A stretch of 64,000 nucleotides of DNA, from positions 248,001 to 312,000 of the forward strand of contig LT629302.1 of assembly GCA_900104375.1 (NCBI GenBank), written 5' to 3'. Shown one piece after another: positions 45,175 through 53,383 of this stretch; position 1 is the stretch's first letter; the number at the start of each line of letters is the position of its first letter. A program made the translations under genes and the position numbers. The stretch is from Flavobacteriaceae bacterium MAR_2010_188. GTDB taxonomy: Bacteria; Bacteroidota; Bacteroidia; Flavobacteriales; Flavobacteriaceae. The notes under the pieces were generated by a model. That model saw only the letters and a program-made list of their open reading frames with translations, made no database searches and was not told where the DNA came from.

Positions 45175-45266
45175 AAATTATGAAATTTAATAGGATTATC
45201 AAATGTGGTCTAAAAAATATGCGCTTTTGCTAAATTAAGTGGTCATAAATCTTTAATCTCACAATG

Positions 45267-48200
45267 CTAATCGTGATTTTCAAGCCACTCCCTTGCATTA
45301 ACAAATGCTTCTAGCCATGGAGAAACTTTATCTTCTCGATTTTTAGGGTAATACGCCCAATTCCAAGGAAAAGTAGATCTTTCTATATGTGGCATTGTAA
45401 CTAAATGTCTTCCGCTGATATCGCACATCATTGCGGTATTAAACTTAGAATGATTTGGGTTTGCTGGATAACCTTCGTAACCATATTTAGCAACAATTTG
45501 GTATTTGCTCTCTTCATATGGAAAATCAAATTTTCCTTCCCCGTGAGAAATCCAAACGCCTAGCGTACTCCCTTCCAAAGAAGAGAGCATCACCGAATTA
45601 TTCTTTTCGATGGTTACGGAAGTAAATGCGCTCTCGTGTTTATGGGAGTCGTTATAAGTTAGCTTCCCGTGTTTTTCGTGTTCTGGATTTACGAGACCCA
45701 ATTCCATCCAAAGTTGAGCACCATTACAGATACCAACCGATAAAGTGTCGTCTCGTTTAAAGAAATTCTCTAGTGCAGATTTGGCTTTTTCATTATAGAG
45801 AAATGCTCCGGCCCAACCTTTAGCCGATCCTAAAACATCACTATTGCTAAATCCGCCTACTGCTCCAATAAACTGAATATCTTCTAAAGTTTCTCTTCCG
45901 CTGATTAAGTCGGTCATATGTACGTCCTTAACGTCGAAACCGGCTAGATACATGGCATTGGCCATTTCTCTTTCTGAGTTCGAACCTTTTTCGCGAATAA
46001 CCGCAGCCTTAGGTCTTTTACTGTCATTGCGAGCTGTTTTCGGCGAAGCAATCCCATCACTAGAAGCAGATTGCTTCACTTCGTTCGCAATGACGTCTTT
46101 AATTTTACCAGTAAAATGATCAGGAAACTTATAGGTAAGCGGTTGATTTTTATAATTCTCGTAGCGTTCTTTTGCAAGGTTGCCGGCAGTCTGTTTTTGA
46201 TCCAGCAAGAATGACGTTTTGTACCACATATCCCGAAGTCTAGAAACAGTCAACGTAAAGACTTCATCTTCATTAATCACGCTAAGAACATCAGATTCGG
46301 TGACTCTTCCTATTTTGAAAAATTCAATTTTCTTTGAAGATAATAGGGTTTCAATAGAGTCATCTTTAGCTTGAAAAACAATCCCCGCATTTTCAGAAAA
46401 TAATAATTTGACTGAATCTTTTTCGTTTAGTTCGCTAAGGTCTAATTCTGCTCCAAGATTATTATCCGCAAAGCACATTTCTAACAAAGTGGTTACCAGT
46501 CCGCCGGAAGCCACATCATGCCCTGCAACAATCAATTTAGATTTTATTAATTCTTGAATGGTATTGAACACAGTCTTGAGGTATTCAGCACTTTTAACGG
46601 TGGGAACTTCTTTACCGACTTTGTTCAAGATCTGAGCAAAAGAACTACCGCCTAGTTTAAAGGAATCTTGGGAAAGATTTATATAATAAATGCTGCCACC
46701 AAATTTTTGCAAAACTGGCTCGATGATATTAGTGATGTCATTACAACTTCCTGCGGCAGAAATTATAACCGTACCTGGTGCAATCACTTCTTCATTTTGA
46801 TATTTCTGCTTCATAGAAAGCGAATCTTTCCCGGTGGGGATATTAATTCCTAATTCGATAGCAAATTCTGAAACTGCTTCTACGGCTTCATACAAACGAG
46901 CGTCTTCGCCTTCATTTCTGCAAGGCCACATCCAGTTGGCGGATAAGGAAACACTTTTTAAACCTTCGGTAAGCGGGGCCCAAATAATGTTGGTAAGCGC
47001 TTCCGCAATAGCGTTTCTGCTGCCAGCTTCAGAATTGATTAATCCAGAAATAGGAGAATGGCCAATACTGGTCGCAATTCCTTCCTTGCCGTTATAATCT
47101 AGCGCCATAACTCCAACATTATTTAACGGGAGTTGTAGCGGTCCTGCGCATTGCTGTTTGGCAACTTTACCACCAACGCAACGGTCTACCTTATTGGTTA
47201 ACCAATCTTTGCAAGCCACAGCTTCAAGTTGAAGAAGCTGATCTAGATAATCATAAAATTTATCCGAATTATATTCTAGTTCGGCATATTTGCGGTCAAT
47301 CGTCTGGTCGTTCATAAAGGTTTTTGGCGAACTACCGAACATATCTTCCAAAGCCAAATCCATTGGCTTATTTCCTTTGGTTTCCGACTTAAAACAAAAG
47401 CGTTGGTCATCCGTAACTTCTCCAACTACATAAGAAGGTGAACGTTCGCGGTCTGCAATCCGTTTCAATTCTGAGAAATGTTTTTCAGCAATCAATAATC
47501 CCATTCTTTCTTGGGATTCGTTACCGATAATTTCTTTATCTGAAAGCGTTGGGTCTCCTACTGGCAATCTATCCAAATTGATTCTTCCACCGGTATCTTC
47601 TATCAATTCTGAAAGACAATTTAGATGTCCGCCCGCGCCATGATCATGAATGGAAATGATATGGTTTTCTTCACTTTCTACCATCCCACGGACCACGTTT
47701 GCGGCTCGTTTTTGCATTTCAGGATTAGAACGTTGCACTGCATTTAACTCAATGCCAGATTCAAATTCACCTGTATCTGAAGAAGATACTGCAGCTCCGC
47801 CCATACCGATTCTATAATTATCGCCACCTAAAACCACAATTTTATCACCAGCAACCGGTTTTTCCTTAATCGCTTGGTCGGCTTTACCATATCCGATACC
47901 ACCAGCGAGCATAATAACCTTATCAAAACCGAGAGTTCGGTTGTGTTCTTTATGTTCGAAGGTGAAAACTGAGCCAGAAATAAGTGGCTGACCGAATTTA
48001 TTCCCAAAATCTGAAGCGCCATTGGACGCTTTTATCAAGATGTCGATTGGCGTTTGGTAAAGCCAATCTCTTTTTGAAACCGCTTTTTCCCAAGGTCTTT
48101 TCTCATCATCTTCCAATCGTGAGTAAGACGTCATATAAACTGCACTACCGGCCAAAGGCAAAGAACCTTTTCCGCCTGCAAGCCGGTCCCTGATTTCACC

Positions 48201-48998
48201 TCCAGAACCTGTTGCTGCACCATTAAATGGTTCTACCGTGGTCGGAAAGTTGTGGGTTTCGGCCTTTAAGGAAATGACCGATTTATAATCTTCTTTATAG
48301 TAATATTCTGGAATATCCGCTCTCCGCGGGGCAAATTGCTCCACGGTCGGACCTTCAATAAATGCTACGTTATCTTTGTAGGCGGAAACAATAGTGTTCG
48401 GATTTAGTTCGGAAGTTTTTTTAATGAGCTTAAATAAAGATGAAGGTTTTTCAAGGCCATCGATGACGAAAGTGCCATTAAAAATTTTATGCCTGCAATG
48501 CTCGCTGTTTACTTGAGAAAATCCAAAGACTTCAGAATCGGTAAGTTCTCTTCCAATTTTTGAAGCTACATTTTCTAAATATCCTACTTCATCTTCACTG
48601 AGTGAAAGCCCTTCAGCAGAATTATACTCAGCAACATTCTTAATGTATTTTATTGCTTCCGGCTTTATGTCGATTGTGTAAAGATTTTGCCCCAAAGACT
48701 TATATTTCTGAGAAATCATGGAATCAAAATCCTTAAAGTCTTCTTCTACTGCCTTAAATTCTTCAATCCTTATGATATCCTGAATACCCATATTTTGGGT
48801 AATCTCTACGGCATTCGTACTCCAAGGCGTTACCATTGCAGCTCTAGGGCCAATAAAAAAAGCGTCAATAGACGCCGAATTAATCATGGGTTGGTTACCG
48901 AACAACCAGCTTAATCTTTCTATGTTTTCCGTGGATAAATCGGCTTTGGTTTCAACAGCAAAAACCTTGTTTTCAGGACTTCCGAAGAAATGAATCAT
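45267..48998 (-). CDS. purL: Phosphoribosylformylglycinamidine synthase, large type
   Basis: A 1243-residue single-chain FGAM synthase, step 4 of purine synthesis. Start MIHFFGSPENKVFAVE at 48998 is chosen; a longer frame to 49067 adds 23 residues not typical of the family. The synthase part shows EVFGFSQVNSEHCRHKIFNG, ETHNFPTTVEPFNGAATGSG, GGIGYGKADQAI and VASGGLVTTLLEMCF. The C-terminal glutaminase (from ~995) has GSNSEREMANAMYLAGF, Cys in SVGICNGAQLWMEL and His/Glu in SHGEGKF. Residues 969-992 (VIANEVKQSASSDGIASPKT, then ARND) are encoded by an inserted palindromic repeat at the linker between synthase and glutaminase. Confidence 0.96.
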   Translation of the reverse strand: MIHFFGSPENKVFAVETKADLSTENIERLSWLFGNQPMINSASIDAFFIGPRAAMVTPWSTNAVEITQNMGIQDIIRIEEFKAVEEDFKDFDSMISQKYKSLGQNLYTIDIKPEAIKYIKNVAEYNSAEGLSLSEDEVGYLENVASKIGRELTDSEVFGFSQVNSEHCRHKIFNGTFVIDGLEKPSSLFKLIKKTSELNPNTIVSAYKDNVAFIEGPTVEQFAPRRADIPEYYYKEDYKSVISLKAETHNFPTTVEPFNGAATGSGGEIRDRLAGGKGSLPLAGSAVYMTSYSRLEDDEKRPWEKAVSKRDWLYQTPIDILIKASNGASDFGNKFGQPLISGSVFTFEHKEHNRTLGFDKVIMLAGGIGYGKADQAIKEKPVAGDKIVVLGGDNYRIGMGGAAVSSSDTGEFESGIELNAVQRSNPEMQKRAANVVRGMVESEENHIISIHDHGAGGHLNCLSELIEDTGGRINLDRLPVGDPTLSDKEIIGNESQERMGLLIAEKHFSELKRIADRERSPSYVVGEVTDDQRFCFKSETKGNKPMDLALEDMFGSSPKTFMNDQTIDRKYAELEYNSDKFYDYLDQLLQLEAVACKDWLTNKVDRCVGGKVAKQQCAGPLQLPLNNVGVMALDYNGKEGIATSIGHSPISGLINSEAGSRNAIAEALTNIIWAPLTEGLKSVSLSANWMWPCRNEGEDARLYEAVEAVSEFAIELGINIPTGKDSLSMKQKYQNEEVIAPGTVIISAAGSCNDITNIIEPVLQKFGGSIYYINLSQDSFKLGGSSFAQILNKVGKEVPTVKSAEYLKTVFNTIQELIKSKLIVAGHDVASGGLVTTLLEMCFADNNLGAELDLSELNEKDSVKLLFSENAGIVFQAKDDSIETLLSSKKIEFFKIGRVTESDVLSVINEDEVFTLTVSRLRDMWYKTSFLLDQKQTAGNLAKERYENYKNQPLTYKFPDHFTGKIKDVIANEVKQSASSDGIASPKTARNDSKRPKAAVIREKGSNSEREMANAMYLAGFDVKDVHMTDLISGRETLEDIQFIGAVGGFSNSDVLGSAKGWAGAFLYNEKAKSALENFFKRDDTLSVGICNGAQLWMELGLVNPEHEKHGKLTYNDSHKHESAFTSVTIEKNNSVMLSSLEGSTLGVWISHGEGKFDFPYEESKYQIVAKYGYEGYPANPNHSKFNTAMMCDISGRHLVTMPHIERSTFPWNWAYYPKNREDKVSPWLEAFVNAREWLENHD
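46023..46094. repeat. 72-bp palindromic repeat inserted in frame in purL
   Basis: Outer arms GTCATTGCGA (46023-46032) and TCGCAATGAC (46085-46094) are perfect inverted repeats; inner arms GAAGCAATC (46045-46053) and GATTGCTTC (46069-46077) are nested within. The unit is exactly 24 codons and begins and ends on codon boundaries of purL. The string belongs to a CATTGCGA...GAAGCAATC element known from many bacterial intergenic regions. Confidence 0.9.
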
Positions 48999-49109
48999 TG
49001 GGTGAGAGATTTTATTAAAATCAAAGAGCAAAAATACAGATTTTAAAGCGGTTTCGTTTGAAATCAATCCTGAAAAAATCTTGCGATTATCAACATGATT
49101 TAAACATTT

Positions 49110-49970
49110 TTAGAAATACTTGGTCATGATTTCGAGCACGGATGGTCGATAAGAGTTTCCAAATAAATTAAGATGAACCAACAAGTAGTAAAGTTGGTAG
49201 ATTTCAATTCTTGAAGACGTAAATTTATGCTCAGGAATTTCTTGAAAGTAACTTTCGTAGAATGCATTGTCAAAACCACCGAACAACTTGCTCATCGCAA
49301 TATCGACTTCAGAATGGCCATAGTAGACCGCCGGGTCTATAAGATAGGGCTGTCCATCTTCAGAAATTAAATAATTTCCGCTCCATAAATCGCCATGTAA
49401 AAGCGAAGGTTTTATATCGGTGAAGAATTCATTTAAGGAATTTATCATGTCATTTTCGGATGGAATCTCACTTTGATTTAATCTTCCAAGAGATTTAGCA
49501 AGATTCAGTTGAGGTTGTATTCGTTCGGAAATGTAGAAGTCGGTCCAATCTTTATGTTCTCGATTACTTTGGGCTAGGCTACCAATATAATTATCAGTGT
49601 TTAGACCGAAGGCTTTAGAAGTTGTTTTATGAAGTTGGGCAAGTTGAAACCCAAACTCTTGCATATTTTGAGGTGTGGCAGATTTGGATGGAATAAATTC
49701 CATTATCAAGAATGACGTATTAACAAGTTTATCTACTGAAATGATCTTAGGAACGGCAATCGTTTTAGTTGAAGCAATTTCGTTTAAACCGGCTGCTTCT
49801 TTGGTAAACAGATCCAAGGCGAAGTCATTGGCATTCATTTTAAGAAAAAATTTTTCAGATGAAGTTTCAATTTTAAAAGCAGAGCTGATGTCACCTCCAG
49901 ATACCGATGAAATGGTTTTAATTTTCTCGGAAAGGATATCTTCAAGATAGGACTTAAGCTTGTCGTTCAA
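49110..49970 (-). CDS. Fructosamine kinase family protein
   Basis: A 287-residue kinase-fold protein: VSGGDISSAFKIETSSEKFF, FLIMEFIPSKSATPQN, LLHGDLWSGNYLISEDGQPY (catalytic loop) and LIDPAVYYGHSEVDIAMSKL. Family members phosphorylate fructosamines or ribulosamines for protein deglycation; the bacterial substrate is often uncertain. The TTG at 49970 is chosen as start (MNDKLKSYLEDILSE). The longer frame to a GTG at 50027 is rejected because its first codons are the perfect hairpin of the upstream gene's terminator. It lies upstream of purL on the same strand. Confidence 0.85.
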   Translation of the reverse strand: MNDKLKSYLEDILSEKIKTISSVSGGDISSAFKIETSSEKFFLKMNANDFALDLFTKEAAGLNEIASTKTIAVPKIISVDKLVNTSFLIMEFIPSKSATPQNMQEFGFQLAQLHKTTSKAFGLNTDNYIGSLAQSNREHKDWTDFYISERIQPQLNLAKSLGRLNQSEIPSENDMINSLNEFFTDIKPSLLHGDLWSGNYLISEDGQPYLIDPAVYYGHSEVDIAMSKLFGGFDNAFYESYFQEIPEHKFTSSRIEIYQLYYLLVHLNLFGNSYRPSVLEIMTKYF

Positions 49971-49996
49971 ATAATTCAATTTTATTAAAAGTAAAA

Positions 49997-50024
49997 AACC
50001 TTCTGCAAAGAATTGCAGAAGGTT
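49997..50024 (-). terminator. Terminator of the small T9SS protein gene
   Basis: A perfect 12-bp stem AACCTTCTGCAA / TTGCAGAAGGTT with an AGAA loop; the minus strand continues with TTTT. It lies 22 bases after the 50046 stop and overlaps the 5' extension of the kinase frame. Confidence 0.85.
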
Positions 50025-50045
50025 CACTATAGATTTTTTTGAAAC

Positions 50046-50369
50046 TTAATTGATAATAAGCTTTCTTGTTGTGGATTGTTTAGAAGATTTTAACTTAACC
50101 AAGTAAACACCTTTATTCAAAGTTGAAACATTTACCTCTTTTTTAGAAGGCGTAATTTCTCTTTCTGCTACCAATTTGCCCAGTACATCAAAAATCTTGA
50201 CGGAAAGGTTTTCCGACGTCGATACATAAAAATAGTTTTCTGTAACCGGGTTGGGATAGATTTTAATTTTATCAATAGTAACAAGGTTATCCTGTGCTTG
50301 TACTGGTGGAGACAATTGGGAAAATCCAAAAGCCGAAATAAATAAAAATAAAAAGTAAATGTGCTTCAT
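50046..50369 (-). CDS. Minimal T9SS protein: signal peptide plus sorting domain
   Basis: A 107-residue protein made of a signal peptide (MKHIYFLFLFISAFGFSQ), a linker of ~18 residues (SPPVQAQDNLVTIDKI) and a complete type A sorting domain: IKIYPNPVTENYFYVSTSE, LSVKIFDVLGKLVAEREI and LNKGVYLVKLKSSKQSTTRK. No cargo domain exists. It has its own terminator and lies 42 bases after the RNA methyltransferase gene. It may be a real short surface peptide, a competitor for the secretion machinery, or the leftover of a larger gene. Confidence 0.88.
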   Translation of the reverse strand: MKHIYFLFLFISAFGFSQLSPPVQAQDNLVTIDKIKIYPNPVTENYFYVSTSENLSVKIFDVLGKLVAEREITPSKKEVNVSTLNKGVYLVKLKSSKQSTTRKLIIN

Positions 50370-50411
50370 ATTGATGATTTTGAAAATGGATATTCAATAA
50401 CCGTGCTAGGT

Positions 50412-51632
50412 TTATAGAGTTTCTGTTTTTCTAAGTGACGCCATGTAAAATCCGTCGTATCCAGAAGTATGGGCAAATACCGATTTATCCTTTACCAGAC
50501 TAAAACTTTCACCTTCTTTTGACTCCAAGAATTTATTGATCTGTTCTCGATTTTCGGAAGGTAAAATGGAGCAAGTGGCATAGGTGAGCATTCCGCCATC
50601 TTTCACCATTTTAGAATAATCCTGCAGTAGTTGTTGTTGAGTTTTTTTGATTTCCTCTAAAAATTCTGGTTGGGTTTTCCATTTAGAATCTGGATTTCTC
50701 CTTAATACGCCTAATCCAGAACATGGAGCATCGATTAAAACTCTATCTGCGGTGTTATGTAATTTCTTTATGACTTTGGTAGTTTCTATAACCCGGGTTT
50801 CAACATTATGAGCACCGTTACGTTTAGCACGTCTTTTAAGTTCCTTCAACTTATTGCCGTAAATATCCAAGGCGATAATTTGGCCTTTGTTCTCCATCAT
50901 GGAAGCGATATGCAAAGTTTTTCCTCCAGCACCAGCACAAGCATCTACGACACGCATTCCCGGTTGTAGGTCCATAAATTCTGCTACCAACTGAGAAGAT
51001 GCATCTTGAACTTCAAAATGTCCGTTACTAAAGGCTTCAGTTTGAAAAACATTTGCACGTTCTTTTAACTTCAAGGCATGAGGATGATTCTTGATTTCTT
51101 CAGCATCCATATCGAGGTCAAAAAGTTCACCCTTCAATTTTTCCTTAGTAGTTTTTAAAGTATTTACCCGGAGCACAACATCTGCTTGTTCATTAAGGGC
51201 AGCAATCTCTTTTGTCCATATTTTATCACCCAATTCTTTTACTCCTATTTCATCTAACCAATCTGGAATGGATTCACGGAGTTTTCGAATTTTAGAAAGT
51301 TCATCAAAACGACCTTTAATCTTACGGGTAGGAGTTCCTTCAAAATATTTCCAATCAGGTAATTTAATTCCTTTTAAAGTGGCCCAAACCGCAAACATTC
51401 TCCAAAGATTGTCACGGTCAAAAGGTTCTTTTACATCAGCGATTTCGGCATAAAGACGTTTCCAACGTACAATGTCATAGGTGGTTTCGGCAACAAAAGC
51501 CCTATCTCGGCTTCCCCAACGTTTGTCTCTCTTTAGTAGTTGTTGTATAACCTTGTCCGCATATTGGCCCTCATTAAATATGAGCATAAGACCGTCGATT
51601 GTGGCAAAGCATAAATTTCTATGTAATCTCAT
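50412..51632 (-). CDS. RsmB/NOP-family rRNA m5C methyltransferase
   Basis: A 406-residue SAM-dependent RNA cytosine-5 methyltransferase. The N-terminal ~150 residues are a NusB-like helical domain (AVIQQLL-type start and RDRAFVAETTYDIVRWKRLY). The methyltransferase core has VVDACAGAGGKTLHIASMM (motif I), IALDIYGNKLKELKRRAKRN, VLIDAPCSGLGVLRRNPDSK (motif IV Cys) and TYATCSILPSENREQI (motif VI catalytic Cys). The rRNA target is inferred from the family. Its divergent promoter region towards 51952 is filled by inverted heptamer arrays. Confidence 0.92.
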   Translation of the reverse strand: MRLHRNLCFATIDGLMLIFNEGQYADKVIQQLLKRDKRWGSRDRAFVAETTYDIVRWKRLYAEIADVKEPFDRDNLWRMFAVWATLKGIKLPDWKYFEGTPTRKIKGRFDELSKIRKLRESIPDWLDEIGVKELGDKIWTKEIAALNEQADVVLRVNTLKTTKEKLKGELFDLDMDAEEIKNHPHALKLKERANVFQTEAFSNGHFEVQDASSQLVAEFMDLQPGMRVVDACAGAGGKTLHIASMMENKGQIIALDIYGNKLKELKRRAKRNGAHNVETRVIETTKVIKKLHNTADRVLIDAPCSGLGVLRRNPDSKWKTQPEFLEEIKKTQQQLLQDYSKMVKDGGMLTYATCSILPSENREQINKFLESKEGESFSLVKDKSVFAHTSGYDGFYMASLRKTETL

Positions 51633-51651
51633 TTTTTTTAATCTTTAAAGG

Positions 51652-51720
51652 GTATTTAGTATCAAGTATTTAGTGTTATCTAGAATTTTTTGACATAAGA
51701 CATAAGACATAAGACATAAG
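51652..51720 (+). repeat. Heptamer array, left side of locus E3
   Basis: On the + strand: GTATTTA, GTATCAA, GTATTTA, GTGTTAT, a 12-base break, then four GACATAA units with G at 51692 (unit start), 51699, 51706, 51713 and 51720. Confidence 0.85.
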
Positions 51721-51749
51721 TCCTCTGAACTTACCTGATTAACTCATCT

Positions 51750-51861
51750 CTAATCCCTAATTCCTAATTACTAATCCCTAACAACTAACAACTAACAACT
51801 AACAACTAACAACTAACAACTAACAACTAATAACTAATAACTAATAACTAATAACTAATAT
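51750..51861 (-). repeat. Heptamer array, right side of locus E3
   Basis: Sixteen units in perfect 7-base register (C at 51750, then every 7 bases to 51855): CTAATCC, CTAATTC, CTAATTA, CTAATCC, seven CTAACAA, four CTAATAA and CTAATAT. It runs opposite to the left array. The core between them (51721-51749) is 29 bases and has no gene. Confidence 0.9.
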
Positions 51862-51951
51862 CCATTTCGAGGCTGCAAATTTACGGGAAAAGCCTTGATT
51901 AATTGTCGATTAGAATTATATATTTATAATCAATATTTAACCTAAAGACAG

Positions 51952-53073
51952 ATGTCTAAAGTTCCGCGTATTTTTTTAATCTTGATTTTCGTTTTTTCTT
52001 GTAAGACCGAAATTAAGAACGGTGATAACCTTACTGTTGAAAAACCAAAGAATTTCAACGAAGTCATTATCGAAGATATCGTGGTGGATTCTTTGCTTAA
52101 CGTCAGGGCAATCGAGATAAAGGCAAATACTGAAGAAGCTTTTTTTGCGACCGCCGATGGAAAAGTTGGAAGAATTTTCAATACATCTACTGAAAGTGAA
52201 GGACAACTGAATTCTTCTTTAAAGTTTGAATATTTAAACCTAGATTTTGAAAAATACCATGTCTCACAGGAAAATTTTAGGTCTATTGCGCTTTCTGGAA
52301 ACTCCTTGCTTGTCGCAATTATTGGAAGCCCAGCGCATATTTATAAAATAGAGGGAGATGATAGTTTAGAACTTGTTTATATTGAAGAGCACGAAAAAGC
52401 ATTTTACGATTCAATCGAATTCTGGAATGACCAAGAAGGACTTGCAATTGGCGATTCTACCGAAGGCTGTATAAGCATTGTAATCACCCGGGACGGCGGA
52501 AATAACTGGACAAAAGTTTCGTGTGATTCCTTGCCGGCTGCTAAAAATGGAGTCGGAGCTTTTGCCGCGAGCGACACTAATATTGCCATAGTTGGTGAAA
52601 ATACCTGGATTGCAACTGGAGGCAAGTCTAGCCAAATATACTATTCCGCTGATAAAGGAAAATCTTGGGAAGTTTTTGAAACACCAATCATTCAAGGTGA
52701 AGAAACTACGGGAATTTATTCCATAGATTTTTATGATGAAAAAAACGGTTTTGCGGTAGGCGGAGATTATACCAAACCAGAATTGAATTCAGCTAACAAA
52801 ATCATAACCAAAGACGGAGGTAAGTCATGGAAGGTTGTAGCTAATTCTATTGGTCCGGGTTATCGGAGTTGTGTAAAATATGTTCCTGATAGAAATGCCA
52901 ATGATTTGGTAACTCTTGGGTTTAATGGTATTGATTATAGCAGCGATAGAGGAGAAAGCTGGAAACATTTAAGCGATGAAGGATATTATACGTTACGCTT
53001 TATTAATGATAGTACCGCTTATGCAGCGGGAAAAGGCAGGATTAGCAAGTTGATTTTTAGTAGAGAGAATTGA
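51952..53073 (+). CDS. Asp-box (BNR/YCF48-like) propeller lipoprotein
   Basis: A 373-residue lipoprotein (signal ending IFVFSCKTE). The mature part is a beta-propeller with Asp-box motifs ITRDGGNNWTKV, YSADKGKSWEVF, ITKDGGKSWKVV and SSDRGESWKHL, plus GEENTW-like turns. It is often annotated as an oxidoreductase or glycosyl hydrolase, but only the propeller is supported. It is a small relative in style of the 1108-residue protein at 13712. Its last codons and TGA stop merge into the left heptamer array of locus E4. Confidence 0.85.
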   Translation: MSKVPRIFLILIFVFSCKTEIKNGDNLTVEKPKNFNEVIIEDIVVDSLLNVRAIEIKANTEEAFFATADGKVGRIFNTSTESEGQLNSSLKFEYLNLDFEKYHVSQENFRSIALSGNSLLVAIIGSPAHIYKIEGDDSLELVYIEEHEKAFYDSIEFWNDQEGLAIGDSTEGCISIVITRDGGNNWTKVSCDSLPAAKNGVGAFAASDTNIAIVGENTWIATGGKSSQIYYSADKGKSWEVFETPIIQGEETTGIYSIDFYDEKNGFAVGGDYTKPELNSANKIITKDGGKSWKVVANSIGPGYRSCVKYVPDRNANDLVTLGFNGIDYSSDRGESWKHLSDEGYYTLRFINDSTAYAAGKGRISKLIFSREN

Positions 53074-53263
53074 GTATTGAGAATTGAGTATTAAGAATTA
53101 AGAATTAAGAATAAAGAAAAAAGAAAAAAGAAAAAAGAAAAAAGAAAAAAGAAAAAAGAATTAAGAATAAAGAATAAAGAACAAAGACCAATCTTAAAAA
53201 GACGCTAGACGCTAGAAATTAGACCAAAGACAAAAGAGTTAAGGCTTAGGGATGAGGGTTCGC
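53067..53263 (+). repeat. Heptamer array, left side of locus E4
   Basis: About 27 units on the + strand with G every 7 bases from 53067, one slip near 53187-53201. Types in order: GAATTGA, GTATTGA, GTATTAA, GAATTAA, GAATAAA, six GAAAAAA, GAATTAA, GAATAAA, GACGCTA twice, GAAATTA, GACCAAA, GACAAAA. The first units contain the TGA stop of the upstream gene, and a 14-base string GAGAATTGAGTATT occurs twice there. Confidence 0.9.
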
Positions 53264-53326
53264 TGAAAAAATTATGATATCATAATTATAAAAGGACATT
53301 ATTCACTGTTAGGAGAAAATATTTTA

Positions 53327-53383
53327 CTAATAACTAATAACTAATAACTAATAACTAATAACTAATAACTAATAACTAACTAC
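53327..53383 (-). repeat. Heptamer array, right side of locus E4
   Basis: Seven CTAATAA units and one CTAACTA in register (C at 53327 and every 7 bases to 53383), oriented opposite to the left array. The last units contain the TAG stop of the 53380 gene. The 63-base core (53264-53326) has a TTATGATATCATAA palindrome but no gene. The unit is the same as at the right end of E3. Confidence 0.9.

Noticed and set aside
45149-45202. Longer start of the acyl-CoA synthetase
   Set aside because: It adds a hydrophobic stub and covers an inverted repeat in the leader; MKKPSRLFDF at 45148 fits the family start.
48999-49067. Longer start of PurL
   Set aside because: The 23 extra residues precede the usual MIHFFG start and have no family counterpart.
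51652-53383. CRISPR-like repeats
   Set aside because: The repeat unit is 7 bases with no spacers of 25-40 bases and no cas genes nearby; these are short-period tandem arrays.
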